A stretch of 64,000 nucleotides of DNA from Zeus faber. Its lineage: Eukaryota > Chordata > Actinopteri > Zeiformes > Zeidae. Numbering within the stretch: the first letter of the stretch is position 1; every line of letters begins with the position of its first letter. The position numbers and the translations under genes were made by a program. The stretch is taken from the NCBI GenBank assembly GCA_960531495.1, contig OY482846.1, positions 33,005,317 to 33,069,316 of the forward strand, given 5' to 3'. Below, piece by piece: positions 25,784 to 39,269 of this stretch. The notes under the pieces are model-generated. The model was not told the origin of the DNA. It made no database searches and saw nothing but the letters and a program-made list of their open reading frames with translations.

Positions 25784-26539
25784 TCACTTTCTCCCTGTCT
25801 GAGAACAGCACCAATAAAAACAAAGAAAAACAAAGTGCAGCAGGAGAAAAGAAAGGAAAGTTCTCTCTGTCAAGCACCTCAGAGAGCAGCGATGTGGCCT
25901 TACATGGAGATGTTCTGAGAGAGAGGGAGAGAGCGAGAGAGAGAGAGGGCGATGATGAGAAAGAGAAACAATGCGATGGAGGGGGGTTGAGGCTGGAGAT
26001 TGATTGACTTGTATTAACTTGTGTAATAACTGGTGTATATTGTAATAACACTGTAATAACTTTGTAGACATTGTAATAATATAGTAATTACATGGTAACA
26101 ACATATATCTACTCGTCCATTGTTATGCATGTCCATGTTATTGTATACATATACAAATGTATTTATCCTGTACTGTATATCCATCCATATTTATATTTTA
26201 TACCCATAGCCATACTAGCCACCATACAGTACATCATTTAACTTATCCTGTGCATAAACTACATTTTGTATATTCTGTATATTTTGTATATTTTGCAATT
26301 TAAGATTTTGTATTTTGCAGTTTTTATATATTACCCAATTTAAAAAAATATATATTATACGGCTATTTTGTATATTTGGCAATTATTATTGTTTTTAATT
26401 TTTTTTTTGCTATTTTTGTATGTTTGGCTTTTTAGTTTTTTTATTTTGCAATTTTTTTATATTTTGCAATTTTTTTGTGCCAATTATCTGTACAGCAATA
26501 GCCCAATCTTTATTACAGCAAATGAATCGTACATTTAAA

Positions 26540-26583
26540 TACACTTGGCCAAATGGACTTATTCTGATTCTGATTCTGATCAA
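26540..26583 (+). repeat. Non-LTR retroposon 3' tail
   Basis: CTTGGCCAAATGGACTTATT followed by three CTGATT-type units has the tail style of fish L2-like elements. No ORF precedes it. Confidence 0.5.
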
Positions 26584-26849
26584 TAATAACAGGCAGCACC
26601 ACTGGCAGACATGTGGTACCATCAGACTGTTTTTTTTATCTATATTAGTTAAATTCCATTCAGAGACAGACTATTATGACAAAGAGTTTAATTTATCTGT
26701 GTGTATCCTGAGTCCTTGTATAGTAAAGATTTTTATATCTGGAAAGAGAAGATGGACAGTGATGAACTGAGAGAAAGGAGGAGAGAGGACGTTCAGCCCT
26801 TTTTGGAAACAAATGAGATGGTGATCATAGCAACTACCTTGTGGGACAC

Positions 26850-27000
26850 ATTCCCACTGAGAAACTTACCGCTCTGCTGCAGCTTCTCACTGTGCTTCAA
26901 TGCAATACAATGGGGCAAACAGTAACGCCTTTAAAAAACACGTTTTTTTTTGCCTACATCCGTGGGACTAGAAACAGGAAGTTGCGCTGTTTCATTCTTT
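26850..27000 (+). repeat. Single arm of the fold-back family
   Basis: GAGAAACTTACCGCTCTGCT, TGCAATACAATGGGGCAAAC and CTAGAAACAGGAAGTTGCGC match the left arm of the 17.0 kb element. Confidence 0.6.
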
Positions 27001-27489
27001 CCTGCCAAGGGTGAAGGCAATCTACATTTAGAAATTTTTCTGAATAAAATTTGTTGTATTTCTCCGTGATGCACTAATCGATTGAAATTGTTTCAAAATA
27101 CATAACTTTACCGTTCCAGAGGGGGTTCCCAGCTGCTGCCATCGGCCTCTCGTGCCTCCCGATGTATATAAACGGGAAACTACCAAAATAGATGTCACAA
27201 ATCCCACACAGCTTTGATCAGCTGCATTCTCCCGTCTTATCCCAAATCCAGCATAGCCAAATCAATGGCATCCACCTGTCATATGTCATATCTCTTTAAA
27301 ACCAGGCACACCTGATACGCCCATCCAGAGTAAATAAAGCACGCCCAAGTCTACTTCATATGAAGGCTTTGGCGTGCACAGGGCAGATCTTATTTTTAAC
27401 ATTCACACAAATGTAATTCAACCCGTGCCTTGTTCAAATGTTGGTTACCATTGTTTATAACTGTTTATAGTTAACCTCGCTGACACGTC

Positions 27490-27922
27490 ATGGTGTGAAA
27501 CGTACCACTCTGCTGCAGCTTCCCACTGTGCTTCAATGTAGTGCAATGGGACAAATGTTAAAAAAAAGCCTTTAAAAAAAACAAAACCCTAAATGTACTT
27601 TTCACAAAACGGCAGGCCAACGTTTCTATTTTTTCATTTTTTTTCCTCCTGTGTGTCTAAAAATGTGATATTACTGGGACTCAAAACATGTTGAAAAAAG
27701 ACTTAAAACACTAATGTGAGTTTCCCATTTTCTAAAAGGAGATTTTATGTTTTTAAAGGCTTCAACATTTGCCCCGTTGAACTGCATTCAAGCACAGTTC
27801 AATTCAAGCTGCAGCAGAGTGGTAAGTTTCTCAATAGTAAAGCGTTCAATGGGGAACAGTTGTAAATGATGGGAATTTACATTTTAATAATGACACCTAG
27901 TTGACAAATAGCCAACCTATCC
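27490..27922. mobile_element. Second fold-back element copy
   Basis: The left arm GAAACGTACCACTCTGCTGC with GTGCAATGGGACAAATG is answered by CATTTGCCCCGTTGAACTGC and GCTGCAGCAGAGTGGTAAGT. The right end is AGCCAACCTATCCTTTAA. Further partial arms lie at 28395-28455 and 28490-28590. Confidence 0.65.
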
Positions 27923-28598
27923 TTTAATATAGAGCTAATTCATGACTCCACACATCTAGTGCTCCCAGTTGTTGCTGGGCCTATGTCATATTTCCAAAGA
28001 TAATCACACACACGTAACACACATTGCCAATCAAGAGCAGTCATAGCACTATATCCTTTTTTTCCCTTTTCATATCTCCCAAAATAGCACATAAATCCTA
28101 TAATGTTAAAAAATAACCTTACCTTAAAAAATACTTTAGTATTAACTATATTAACTTTCACCTGTGAGTCTGAGAGCCTGCGTCTGTGTGAGCATTTGTG
28201 AGCGATTTTTTTATTTATTTATTTGTTTGTTTGTTTTTTTGTTTGTTTGTTTGTTTGTTTATTTATTTATATTTTTTAACAAACACAGTTATTAAGTAGG
28301 ATTCAAACTTTGGCAAATAATAATTCACACTTCAACCCGAATGATGTAAGCTGCTGCCTTCCATTTAAATAGGGAGATTTAATGTTTGTGTAAGACTTAG
28401 TTTGCCCCATTGGACTGCATTCAGGCACAGCTTCAAGCAGAGTGGTAAGTTTCTCAGTCGGTGAGATCTACTATTGAGAAACGAACCACTCACTTTTGAG
28501 AAACTTACAACTTCTCAATAGTAAGTTTCTTAATAGTAAGTGGTAAGTTTCTGAATAGTAAGGCCTGCAGTAGAGTGGTAAGTTTGTCAATAGTATGT

Positions 28599-29010
28599 GT
28601 GGCGCGCCAAGGGGGCGTGGTCAAGCCACCGCTGCAGACAGGCGGTGCAGGCTCCCATCCCGGGGCCGCTTAGCTGCTGGGGTTCAGGCCAATCGACGGA
28701 GGGGCTCCGCTGAGTCGTCTGACCCTGGACCAGGAAGTAATTCAACTTTTGTTTTTGCCTGCAGTAGAGACGGGTGTGCGGCGGAGTCGCGGACCAGACC
28801 CAGCACCGCCGAGACCAAGCGCGGTAGACGGGACAATATATTATTGAACTGCGCATATGCACAAAACCTCTGGACTCTCACCCCGCTGGCCATCGAGCCT
28901 TTCATTTCGCCCTTTGGCCCACAAGGCACCCTTTCTTTGAACTGTTGATAAATACACACCAAACGGCACTGTTTTGCCTTCACCTGCCTCAGAACACACC
29001 TCCACGGTAT
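28599..29010 (+). mobile_element. Possible solo LTR or GC-rich repeat
   Basis: A GC-rich island starting TGTGGCGCGCCAAGGG, with GATAAATACACACC near its end, stands out from AT-rich flanks. It resembles a retrotransposon LTR in composition, but no target duplication was found. Confidence 0.25.
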
Positions 29011-29615
29011 TGTGGAAAAATGCAAAGCTACACCCTTTAAGTTAAAGGGAAAAGTAGAACAATTATAGGGCAGTTATATAGCCACCTGATTTCATAAAAC
29101 TGTTCTCTCAAGCACTGATTGGGGTTGGGGCGGTTGACTTATTTAGTGCATTTCTCATGCAAAACTCATGCCCTGTCGCTGCCGATTGGGATGAGTTCAA
29201 AGGATTCGGATCGTCCACTGATCTCTCGTGGGGTTTACCATCGGAGTGCAAGGGGTTTCTGGGCCTAATGTAGGAACCACTTGGACCAGAGCAGCAGAAA
29301 AAAATAACAACCGTCTATTTTTAAAAGGCCCATTTAACAGAAAAAGGGTCACCCTCTCTACCGAATTTAAAGTCACACAGACGGGATGTCCTGGAACATA
29401 CCATGTTCACCAGGTTTTACGTGAATGTTGGTTTTACAGACAATTGTAACCTGACCTCCAATGTATTCCACTGCATTTATGTATGACCGTATGTGTATGT
29501 ATGTGACAAATAATCTCTTGAATTTGAACTTGAACTAATGTCTCCCCACGATGGCATTGCATTGAAATGATTCTTTTTTTTTTCATATTGATATATATAC
29601 ATTCCGTGGATAGAC

Positions 29616-29639
29616 GGACGGCAGATGGATAGATAATAA

Positions 29640-29680
<41 letters not shown>

Positions 29681-30035
29681 TAGATAGATAGATAGATAAT
29701 TAGATAGATAGATGGATAGATAATCCGTCAGATGGATAGATCATTTGATGGATTGATAGATCATTTGATGGATTGATAGATCATTTGATAGATAATTAGA
29801 TAGAGGGATAGATAATCAGATAGAGGGGTAGATGGATAGATATTCGATGATAGATAGATGGATAAACTGGCAATATACAATAAACCAAAATAAAAATAAA
29901 CTCGAAGATGGAGGCCTAGAAACCTAGAAATAAAATTAGCCAAATATCCAACAAACCTAAAAAGATTTAAAACAATATACAATAAATAATCTTAAATTCA
30001 ACAATAAGAAATAGACATTAAAATAAACACTTAAA
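29616..30035 (-). repeat. GATA tract with adjoining retroposon body
   Basis: GATA variants (29616-29860) join AAACTGGCAATATACAATAA and an A-rich body, the same pairing as at 0.3-1.4 kb and 45.6-46.0 kb. Confidence 0.6.
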
Positions 30036-30639
30036 AAATTACAGTTTGAATTATTATTATTTTTTAATTCTGATCCCATTTATAGCTGCTGAACTGTTGA
30101 CACTCAGTTTGTCCACTGAAAGATTACATTGTTTTTAAAGGAGCTGTGGTTGTTCCAGTGTACGATCCCCATGAGGAACATCAACATTCCATCTGATGCT
30201 CTCAGACCCCGTGGGATTCTATTTCTGTCTCCGCCGCTGGTTTCGGAACGGAATGATATAAGTCTATTTAAAAAAATTCAACAACATAAATAAATACAGA
30301 GACAAGCGGGGCCATACTGATGTAATTATTTATCTGTTCATGTACAGTATGTAGATACAGTATGTATGTGTATGCGTATAATATATATTATATGTTTTTT
30401 GTGCCATAATAATAATTGTCATTATTTTGTGTATTTATTCATTTATACACTGTATATGTGTGTGTGTGTATATTGTATATACACATACACATACATATAT
30501 GTATTGTGTCAAGCTTGCACCGTGAAACAAATTAATACAGTCAAGACAGAACTTTCTTTTTATAAGCCACCGCCTGCGTCCCATACACCGCACAAACAGC
30601 AGGGGCAGCTTTCATTTATTTTCACAGACAACAATAACA

Positions 30640-31775
30640 CAGAGAACCCCTGAGGCCATAACCGGCCACGTCAGCCAACGCCAGGGTCCTGTCATAGTCA
30701 ATAACAACAGAATATCCCGAACGATTGAAAACACAATGGAGACACATAACATCCCTGGACCCATAATCCTTTGCATCAACATAACCAAAGCCTGGGCCCA
30801 CCCTTTGGGTTGCTACATAGCCCCCACCTGAGGGGTCAGTCGCCTCTGACGACCCCATCACCCAATACAAAGTCTGCGAAATGTCCCGGTATGCGACGTT
30901 GACAGATTGGCCGCTGGCGTTCCACAGAGGATGTCTTTGTGGGCCCAGTGCGCTGGTCAGGGTGTGGGGTGCTCTGCTCGCCCTCGTCACCAGCAGAAGG
31001 AGATACAAGGGGCTGATAGGGAGTGAGTCCATCTTTGTGCAGCATCACCAGGCACCCCTGACCCGGCATGCGCACCCTGTACACTACCTCAGTGATCAGT
31101 TCCAGTATTTCCCCAGGTCCTTGCCAGTGACTGCCTAGTTTGGGGGACACCCCTTTTGTGCGGATAGGGCAGAACACCCACACGCTGTCCCCAGGCACAA
31201 TGGCTTGCCCCCAACAGCGAGTGTCATAGGCCCTCTTCTGCCGCACCCCTGAACTGGCCTGGGCCTGGCGGATATACTCGTGAACTACCTGCAGGCGGTC
31301 CGTCAGCCGTCTATATTAGTCCAGTTCTATGCCCCCGGCAATTTCGGGCTCGGGACTAGGTCGGGTCCCAAACACTAGGTCCACAAGCGTCCGGAGATCC
31401 CGCCCGAACCCGAGTGCTGCACAGCAGTTCGGTTGGACCACAAGACCAGGGGCAGGAAGCAATCCCAGTCCCGCTGGTGTCGGCTGGTGCGGATGGCCAC
31501 CTGAGTTGCCAGGGTTCGGATGAAGTGCTCATCCAGCCCATCGCTCTGGTGGTTGCAGCGACGTTGTCCCCGTCTTGCCTCGATGGGCCTCGATCAGGGC
31601 GCTCTGGAGTCAGGTGAAGGATGCGTCGCAGGTGTCATCCCAGCAGAAGGGATGGCCCTTATCGGTGAGGCAGTGAAGCTGGCTGGCTATGGTGGCAGGG
31701 TCACTCACGAACCAGCGTTAGTAGGAGGCCAGGCCCAGGAAATTCCCCCCCCCAACATTTGTTTATCATTAAATC
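30640..31775 (-). mobile_element. Decayed Ty3/gypsy-type pol fragment
   Basis: Reading the minus strand, 31.55-31.75 kb encodes a reverse transcriptase/RNase H connection (GLASY, then QLHCLTDKGHPFCWDD) with stop codons. Near 31.35-31.5 kb is an integrase-like piece (TLATQVAIRT, LPLVLW). At 31.0-31.2 kb is the integrase C-terminal segment (VWVFCPIRTKGVSPKLGSHW, then WQGPGEILEL). RNase H and most of integrase are missing between the first two pieces. Frames shift repeatedly. No LTR pair was identified. It is an inactive relic. Confidence 0.8.
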
Positions 31776-32813
31776 CAGAACTTCAACGCGCATCATAGGC
31801 GCCAGAAATGGGCCGAAAATGAGCATGTCTAACCGGGTGTCATGTTTCCATTACCGGTGATTGGAGATGGAGCCGATAAAAACTAAAAACCTGTGACTAC
31901 TGCAGGGTCATTTGTCCTGGTGCAATGCCGTATTCTCCATGCCCATGAGAGTTGCATGCACCCCAGGGGTCAAATAATGCAGCCATCTCTTAATTTTCTT
32001 TTCAGACACTTTAAGAGCAAACACTGTTACCAACTCATATTTTGGGCTCTTTTGACTTCACATTTGGAATTTCATACTGTGGCAGTTTCACCTACTATGT
32101 GACGTTTCAGGGACCTCCGGCACAGAGACACAGAAGACGGGGTTGTAGAAAACACACACGTTTATTATGGAGAGGGGGCTTGATGGAACAAGCCCTGGAG
32201 CAGATGGACACAGGGCTCCTCACTTCTGAGTGTGTGTGGGGATGAGGGTTTAACCTGTTGCGCGTTAGACCAACCAACAAGTATGCAGAAAATTTAGGCA
32301 GCTAATAAAATACACATCTACCGATAAATGCATCCACACTGTTACTTTATTTCTCTATGAACCAAACAGTTTAATCAGTATATTTTTTTTGTTCCGGCAG
32401 TACGAATATCACGTAAATAATGACCCAAGCTGAAATGACAGCCCTTAACTCTCAACGCAGCCAATTCTTGCGGGGAATGCAGAACACGGCATAAAATTCC
32501 AATTGTAACCTTTCCCACTGAAGACAAAGACCAGATGTTATTTTTTGTCCAGTTTGAATGAGTCCTAAAACCCGGAAATGAGTCGGCATTTCTGCTCTTC
32601 TGGTTCTGTCGTCCGAAAGTCAACTGGCTTTTTGAATGTTTTTTGGTTCGATGCCTGAAATAAGATCTGTGCGTAAAAAAAGCTTAAGAGATTTTCACGT
32701 TCAGTTCTATGACATAAAATGTGCCAGTCAATTCCCCATGAGTAAACACTTTGAGTGTTAAAATGAGGCCACAGAGGTTGTCGGGGACATTAAGCGTCAT
32801 CAAGCATCATCGT

Positions 32814-33015
32814 GGGGATGGTAGCTCAGGAGGTAGAGCTGGTCGTCTAGTACTCTAAAGGTTGCTGGTTTGATCCCAGGCTCCTCCTGCTAGCATGCTG
32901 TAGTGTCCTTGAGCAAGACACTTAACCCCTAAATGCTCCTGATGGCTGCGTCCGTCGGTGTTTGAATAATTGTAAGTCGCTTTGGATAAATGCGTCTGCT
33001 AAATGTAATGTAATT
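32814..33015 (+). mobile_element. tRNA-derived SINE
   Basis: The head has pol III A-box-like TGGTAGCTCAGGAGG (about 32819-32833) and B box GGTTTGATCCC (32867-32877). Then come GTCCTTGAGCAAGACACTTA and the teleost SINE tail TCGCTTTGGATAAATGCGTC. The tail fragment recurs near 60699. It is not a functional tRNA gene: the cloverleaf and 3' acceptor are not preserved. Confidence 0.85.
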
Positions 33016-33431
33016 ACGCTGAACACGTAAAGTCATCTAGTCTCTTTATCTTTTATCTTTATCTTTATCTCTTTATGGCCTCTTGTTGTGTTCATACTCA
33101 CGCTCTTTCAAACTCAGAAAGTGCCCAAAATCAATTTCCAAGTTGGTAGCTTCGTGGTGGTAATGTAGAAGTCATGCGACCGTGGTGAAGTTCCCGTATA
33201 TCCTGACATCAGCTTCTTACTTCTGGCAGTTGCATTTACCCTTCAAAAATCATGGAAGTGGTGTAAATTGGCGAAGATTATCTTGCTGAACAAAACGTGT
33301 AAGTAACAAACTTTTGTTTGCTACAGAGCTTATTTTCTGCAATTATCCAAAAACCAGGACGGTAAAATCATACCTAATCACTGCAGCTCTTTTTTTCTCA
33401 CCCTGGTTTTGATTTATGTTATTAATTTTTA

Positions 33432-33468
<37 letters not shown>

Positions 33469-33594
33469 TACATAATGTCATACATATATGCAGTGAAATG
33501 TCATGACACCTGGTGATCACGCACAATAACCACTTAAAATAATTAAAAAATATTAAAAATAATAAAACTACTAAAAATACAAAGATGTATGACA

Positions 33595-33640
33595 TTATGT
33601 ATATGTAGGTGACAAATAATCTCTTGAACTTGAACTTGAA
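33595..33640 (+). repeat. Non-LTR retroposon tail, TGACAAATAATCTCTTGAAC type
   Basis: TATGTAGGTGACAAATAATC followed by repeated TTGAAC units. The same tail occurs at 29490-29540 and 39345-39382, with inverted pieces near 49119-49141. This marks one 5'-truncated retroposon family inserted at least four times. Confidence 0.65.
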
Positions 33641-33699
33641 CGTACAGTATTATTATTATTATTATTATTATTATATTATTATCATCTCCAGTCCAATAG

Positions 33700-33831
33700 G
33701 TGGCGCCATGATAATGCCCTACACTGAATGACAGACCGACAACGACGCATGCGCAGTGCACCGTGTGCAGCCAGTCGATAGATACACACAGTGACTCGCT
33801 GACTGAAATAAAGTTAATATAAAGAGAGAAT
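33700..33831 (+). promoter_or_regulatory. rtraf: Probable rtraf promoter / 5' UTR with NRF-1-like site
   Basis: The 130 bp before the rtraf ATG hold an NRF-1-like palindrome, CGCATGCGCA (33747-33756), typical of TATA-less housekeeping promoters. No TATA box is seen, and the transcription start is not fixed by sequence. An (ATT)n tract lies just upstream (33649-33681). Confidence 0.4.
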
Positions 33832-36800
33832 ATGTTTCGTAGAAAACTGACAGCACTAGATTATCACAATCCTAACGGATTTGACTGCAAAGGTAAGAAA
33901 AATACGGTGTAAAGTTTTTTATTTTAATTATTATTAGAAAATCGTTACCTTTAGCATGCTAAGCTAGCTGGCTAGGTGCTAGTCAACGTCAGTTTGTACA
34001 GTCTCCAGAGAGTTCCAACATATGTCGTTTGCTTGCAACGCCTGTCTTTTTTTGCAACGTACAACAAAATAAAATGCTCAAAGAATAAGTTCTATAACAT
34101 TTCTTATACTATATTGTATTTTTGCTGTCTGTAGGTATTCGCTCTGATTACAGGCTGTCCTGTCCTAGGTCCTGAAATAGTCGTTTAAGTCTTAAAAAGA
34201 CAATGAAATAGTCTTGAAATATCTTAGATAAAATAAGAATTTAATCATAAAAATACATTCTGTTGTGGTTAGTCTTCTGAATAAACATTCAATCATAAAG
34301 TCATATAAAAGTATTAGTCATAAAAAAATCCATCCACTCCTTTCTTGACCTGAACAATCATACAAAAATCATTAAATCGTTTGATGTATTAAATAAAAGA
34401 TTTTATCAAAGTCATAAAAAATCAGCATCAATAATATAAAAGTTTTAAAATGTCTTGAATACAAAAATAATTAAATCATAAAATTACAAATCATATCAAT
34501 CAATCAATTTGTTATACATTACAATGTATATTAAATAGGGCTGCCCCCAAGTAGTGGACCAAACGTTAGTCGATGAGAAGAGTCTTAGTCAACCAAGTCT
34601 TTTGGTCAAAGGAAAAAAAAAAAACAAAAAAAAAAACTCCATTTGGATTAAAATTACGGTGGCCCTGAGAGCTCAACGCACTGCAACTTCAGAAAACACA
34701 TGCAAATAGACAAAACACAAGCAAATTAAGAAAACATCTTCACCAATATTACAACACATGCGCAGCATTTAGAAAGTGTTGAACAAACTGCATACCAAAA
34801 CGCATTGCAAATTCGAAAAACTTCTTCTTTTTCTTTCGGCTGCTCCCGTTTGGGGTCGCCCTAACCCCATCCATAAACCTTCTCTTATATGAAAAACACA
34901 ACCCCAAAAATCAGTCCCCACTCTTTATTTTGTCACATTGGACACTAGTGAACCATGTTTACCTCCATGTCACTCTGCCTTAACAGCTTTTTGCTACAGG
35001 AATTTTGGGAGTTTTAGAAGGGGTGTCTTTTTATTATTTTTATTTTTCGATGAGTACTTTGTAATATAATCCTCTTCTTCAGATGAAACGGATTTCCGAA
35101 ACTGCGTCGTGTGGCTGGAAGACCAGAAGATCCGCCACTACAAGATCGAGGAGCGTGGGAACCTGCGGAACATCCCCAGCTCCGAGTGGCCTGCCGCCTT
35201 CCACCAGGTCAGAGCTTCTTTTCGTAATTTTCAGGTTCATTTATTTTATTGTTTAGGTTACTGTGTATTGGAATGTCCCCTATCGTTGACATAATTTCTA
35301 GTTTTGTAACATTTTGTTAATGTTTGTGAATATCATTTTCTTGTTCATTGTAGATTTTTTTGAGGGGGGGTTTATTGCTTTTTACTGCTTATCAGTGGGT
35401 TATTGTAATAGCCTATTTTTATTTATTTTTTATTATTATTGACCTTAGGTTTTATTGTTAGGTTTTTTTTTTTCTATCTTCAGGTTAATCCCTACCTTTA
35501 TTGTATATTACCAATTTGTCATGTAATCCTTAGGTCTGTTGCGTATTGGCATTTTCTTTTCTCTATTTTTCTACTCATCGCTTTATTAGGGGTTCAGCCT
35601 GAAGGGCTAGTTAAGGTCTCGTTAGAACCGGTGCGTTTCACACGTCTTGTTGTTCGAGTTTGATAAATATTGATGTACATTTTGGAGCAGAAATTGGTAA
35701 AATACTGTCGTACTTTTACCGGAAGTACAAGAATGTTGAGGCAACTTGATTAGTTTTCAGGAGTGGGGTGCTTTGTGACATCGTTATCCAAAGTTATACA
35801 AGTCCAAGCTTCGTCTCTCGGATGTCATGTGCATCCAATGACTTACGCCCTGTGGACTGCATAGCGTTTAGCCCTTTTTAAATTTTTATTTAATGAGCAT
35901 AAAGCTATCCCTGAGCACAGCGGTGCTCCTTGTATGTGCGCAACATTAAAAAAATATAATTATAAATTTCTCCTGAAACACTGCATTATTATTATTTTTT
36001 TTTCTGATTCAAACAGAAAGCTGCTCATAGAAAACAATATGTTTTTTGATGCTCAACAACTAATGCTGCGTTCAGATGGGACATAGTAGATGGGAACAGG
36101 ATAACTTTCTGAACGGCATGGGGGAGAAAAAAGACCCGTAGTGCAGGAGAGGTACAACAGCAAAACAAAACAAGCGATATGTTGCTATGGTGATGCCTCC
36201 AATAGGATATGTTAAACTCAATTATTTAGTGTCTGTTTATATATAAGAATTTTAGTAATGTTTAGTAATTTTATTAGCCTCTCGTTGTCCATATTTGCAC
36301 CAGACTTGATCTTCTACGTAACATTCGGACCATTCCATTGTGGAGAACAGCAAAAAGTTTAAATCTGTCTAAGTCAGTCTAAGTCTCGCAAAGACAGGTC
36401 ATAAATATTCCCGTATTCCTGAACCATATTAGTGAGTCTTGCCTCAAACTTCTCCAAATGAAATGAGGAGAAACGCTCCCCGCGCCAAGACACAACTCTC
36501 AGAAGTGCGCGACCCTGCGTAGGTCCCCAAGCACCATTAGCTTTTATGTTATCAATTAATTGACAATTGCTTGTTAAGGTTAAAACCATTTTTAAGGAAT
36601 GGTTTGGAAATGGATTAAGGAAATTCCTTTAAATTTGCATCCATAATAGTCACACACTTGGTGTGTGAAATATTTCTGTAATATGTGTGTGAGATGGAAT
36701 ACTGAAAAGTTGGTAACAATTATTTAATTAAATGAATGGATAATAAGTCAATATATTTATGTTTAATCGTGAGAGCGATGGAAAGGACATTTCATTTATT

Positions 36801-39233
36801 GATTATTGACCAAATTTCCCCACAAATCCAGGTTTAAGTGTTGTTTTTATGTTACTTTGACTTGTCTCTTTCTCCAGTACCTGCAGGATGTGGGCGCTCC
36901 GTTCAGTGCCCAGGAGCGTCCGGAGGCCCTGGACTGGCTGCTGGGCCTGGCCGTCAGATACGAGTACGGAGACAATGGTACGACACCCATTAGCTCATAA
37001 CTGGATAAGATTACTGGAAAATACAATCAATTACTAGAATGTTCCAAGTGCTTTCTGAAGTGCTACCACGAAAGCCAAGAAAGAATTTTGCCACCTCCAG
37101 TGTTTGTTTTGTTTTTGTTTTTTTTTTCCTCAAATTCAGGAAATGTTTAGACAGGACTTGGATTCCACTCACTACTGTACATGTTTGATAAATATCTGGC
37201 CTCTGGTACAAAAAGTCCCAAATTTCTTTACCCACTTTCTGCCTCTGTGACTACACCCGCTGTCTCTTTCAAAAAAGTAATATCAATATTTAATGTAATA
37301 AAATTATCATATTTATGTATAACATATTAACATATACAACATAGTATATTCATGTAGTTTTATTAATATCATGTTGTATTTATATGTAATATTTAACAGC
37401 TCAGTTTATGTGCATGTGTCTTTCATGCACCTGCTTGGACAGTTTGAGTTTTTGTAGCACAGATAACCAGTACAAGGACAAGAAATAAAGTTAACAACAC
37501 TACCAGGCACCATAGCGCATGGTTGCATTGTTCAATTTCTTGATTTCAATCATTATTATTGAGTATGATTTGCAATTATTAAATATTATTTCTTGAATCG
37601 CCCGAATTCTTGTTAAGCCTGGTTCAAAAAATTTCCCCATGATCACCAATAGCTTCAGTGTAGTAATTGTGTTCTTTTTTTCATTATATTATAATTATAA
37701 ATAATTAAAATAATTTATAATAATTATCATTATTTTTATTTTAAACTTAGTACGCTGTTCACTACTTGGTTAATATTGTCTTGTGTGTTTGTCTCCCTCT
37801 AGTGGACAAGTACAGGAACTGCCAGCAGCTGACCGCATCAAAAGAAGGCGACAAGCGAGGCGACCACCTCATCAACCTGGACAGTAGTTATTATTCATTT
37901 TCTACCTTTTACTATTCCACGTTAATTACAAAGTGACATAAGGACGAATGATTCAAAATGAATTATTATAGTACTGTAATTAGCTAATTTATTTCATGGA
38001 AATTACGGTAACGTATGAGTTTAGTTTATGGGAATTACGGTAATTTATGGATTTAGTTTTCAGGGAATTACAGTAATTACTGAGTTTATTTTATGGGAAT
38101 TACTGTACATTATTTACAGGGAATTGTTTCACGGTTTTGGGGGGGTGGCAGAGAATTTATGTAAGAAATACAATTTTATTTTCAATTCAAGCAAATTTAT
38201 AATTGAAACCATTTCATTTTTTTGTGATTTTGACACTTGTGTATTTTGACCCCTTTCCAGGTGATTCTCCAGATTTCAAGGCGGGGGTGAGCGCTCTGGC
38301 CAACATTTTGAAGGTCCAGCGGCACGACGACTATCTGCTAATGCTCAAGGTGGGGACCGGTGTTTTATTTTATTTTATTTTATTTTAGCTCTGCCTCCTT
38401 AGTCCCACTGACTTTCCACTCGCTGTGTTTCCTCTGACAGGCCGTCCGCATCCTGATCCAGGAGAGACTCTCTCCAGAGGCAATCGCTAAAGCCAACCAG
38501 GCCAAAGAGGTAAAACCTGCTGCTGCCCCCTGCTGGCCAGGAGAGACGCTCCAGCCCTCTAATATCCAAGTATAATGTGTGTGGATAGAAATAAATAGAT
38601 ACTTTATTCATCCCCAGAGGGAAATTGCAGAGTCACAGCAGCTCATATCAAAAAAAGGCTATTGTAATAAAAATACAAGTAATAAAGTAATAAAAAAATA
38701 GCAATCTGCAATAAACCAAAAAAGAACCAGAAGATAGAAAAATTTGGCTGTGGTATTGTAACAGGTGCCAAAATTAAAAATGGAAGAAGTCAGTTTTATT
38801 TATTTAATCTTACGCACAAAAGAAGCAATGACAAAATGAGGAGAATTAGCTCCAAGCTCATTTCAATGAAACCCTCCCACCTTAGCCTCGAGATAATCAC
38901 AATAAACAGTTTATATTAAAACTTGGTTGTTGAGGTATAAAGCCTGTTAGTCGTGTATTATTGTATGTATTCATAATGTCGATTACTTTGTTTTTTCCTT
39001 GCTTCTGTCTGCTCCAGGGTATCCCAGTGCCTCTGGACAAGCACATCCTGGGTTTCGACACCGGTGGTGGGTTCCTTCTGTTCTTCTGTCACCACCTTTT
39101 CCTTCTACATTATTTTTTTTTATTACTTTTTTATTACATTTTAATTTTTTAGACAAAAACCTTTTCCAGCAGCTAAATAAGCCACATTTCATGCCCCAAA
39201 TCCCCTGTCAGATCACTGCTTTCTTTAAAAACA

Positions 39234-39269
<36 letters not shown>

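Noticed and set aside
28595-29025. Overlapping ORFs in the GC-rich block near 28.7 kb
   Set aside because: All frames are short and unrelated to known proteins; the block looks like repeat or LTR sequence.
32814-32890. Functional tRNA gene
   Set aside because: The A and B boxes are present, but the acceptor and anticodon stems do not form and the sequence continues into a SINE body and tail.
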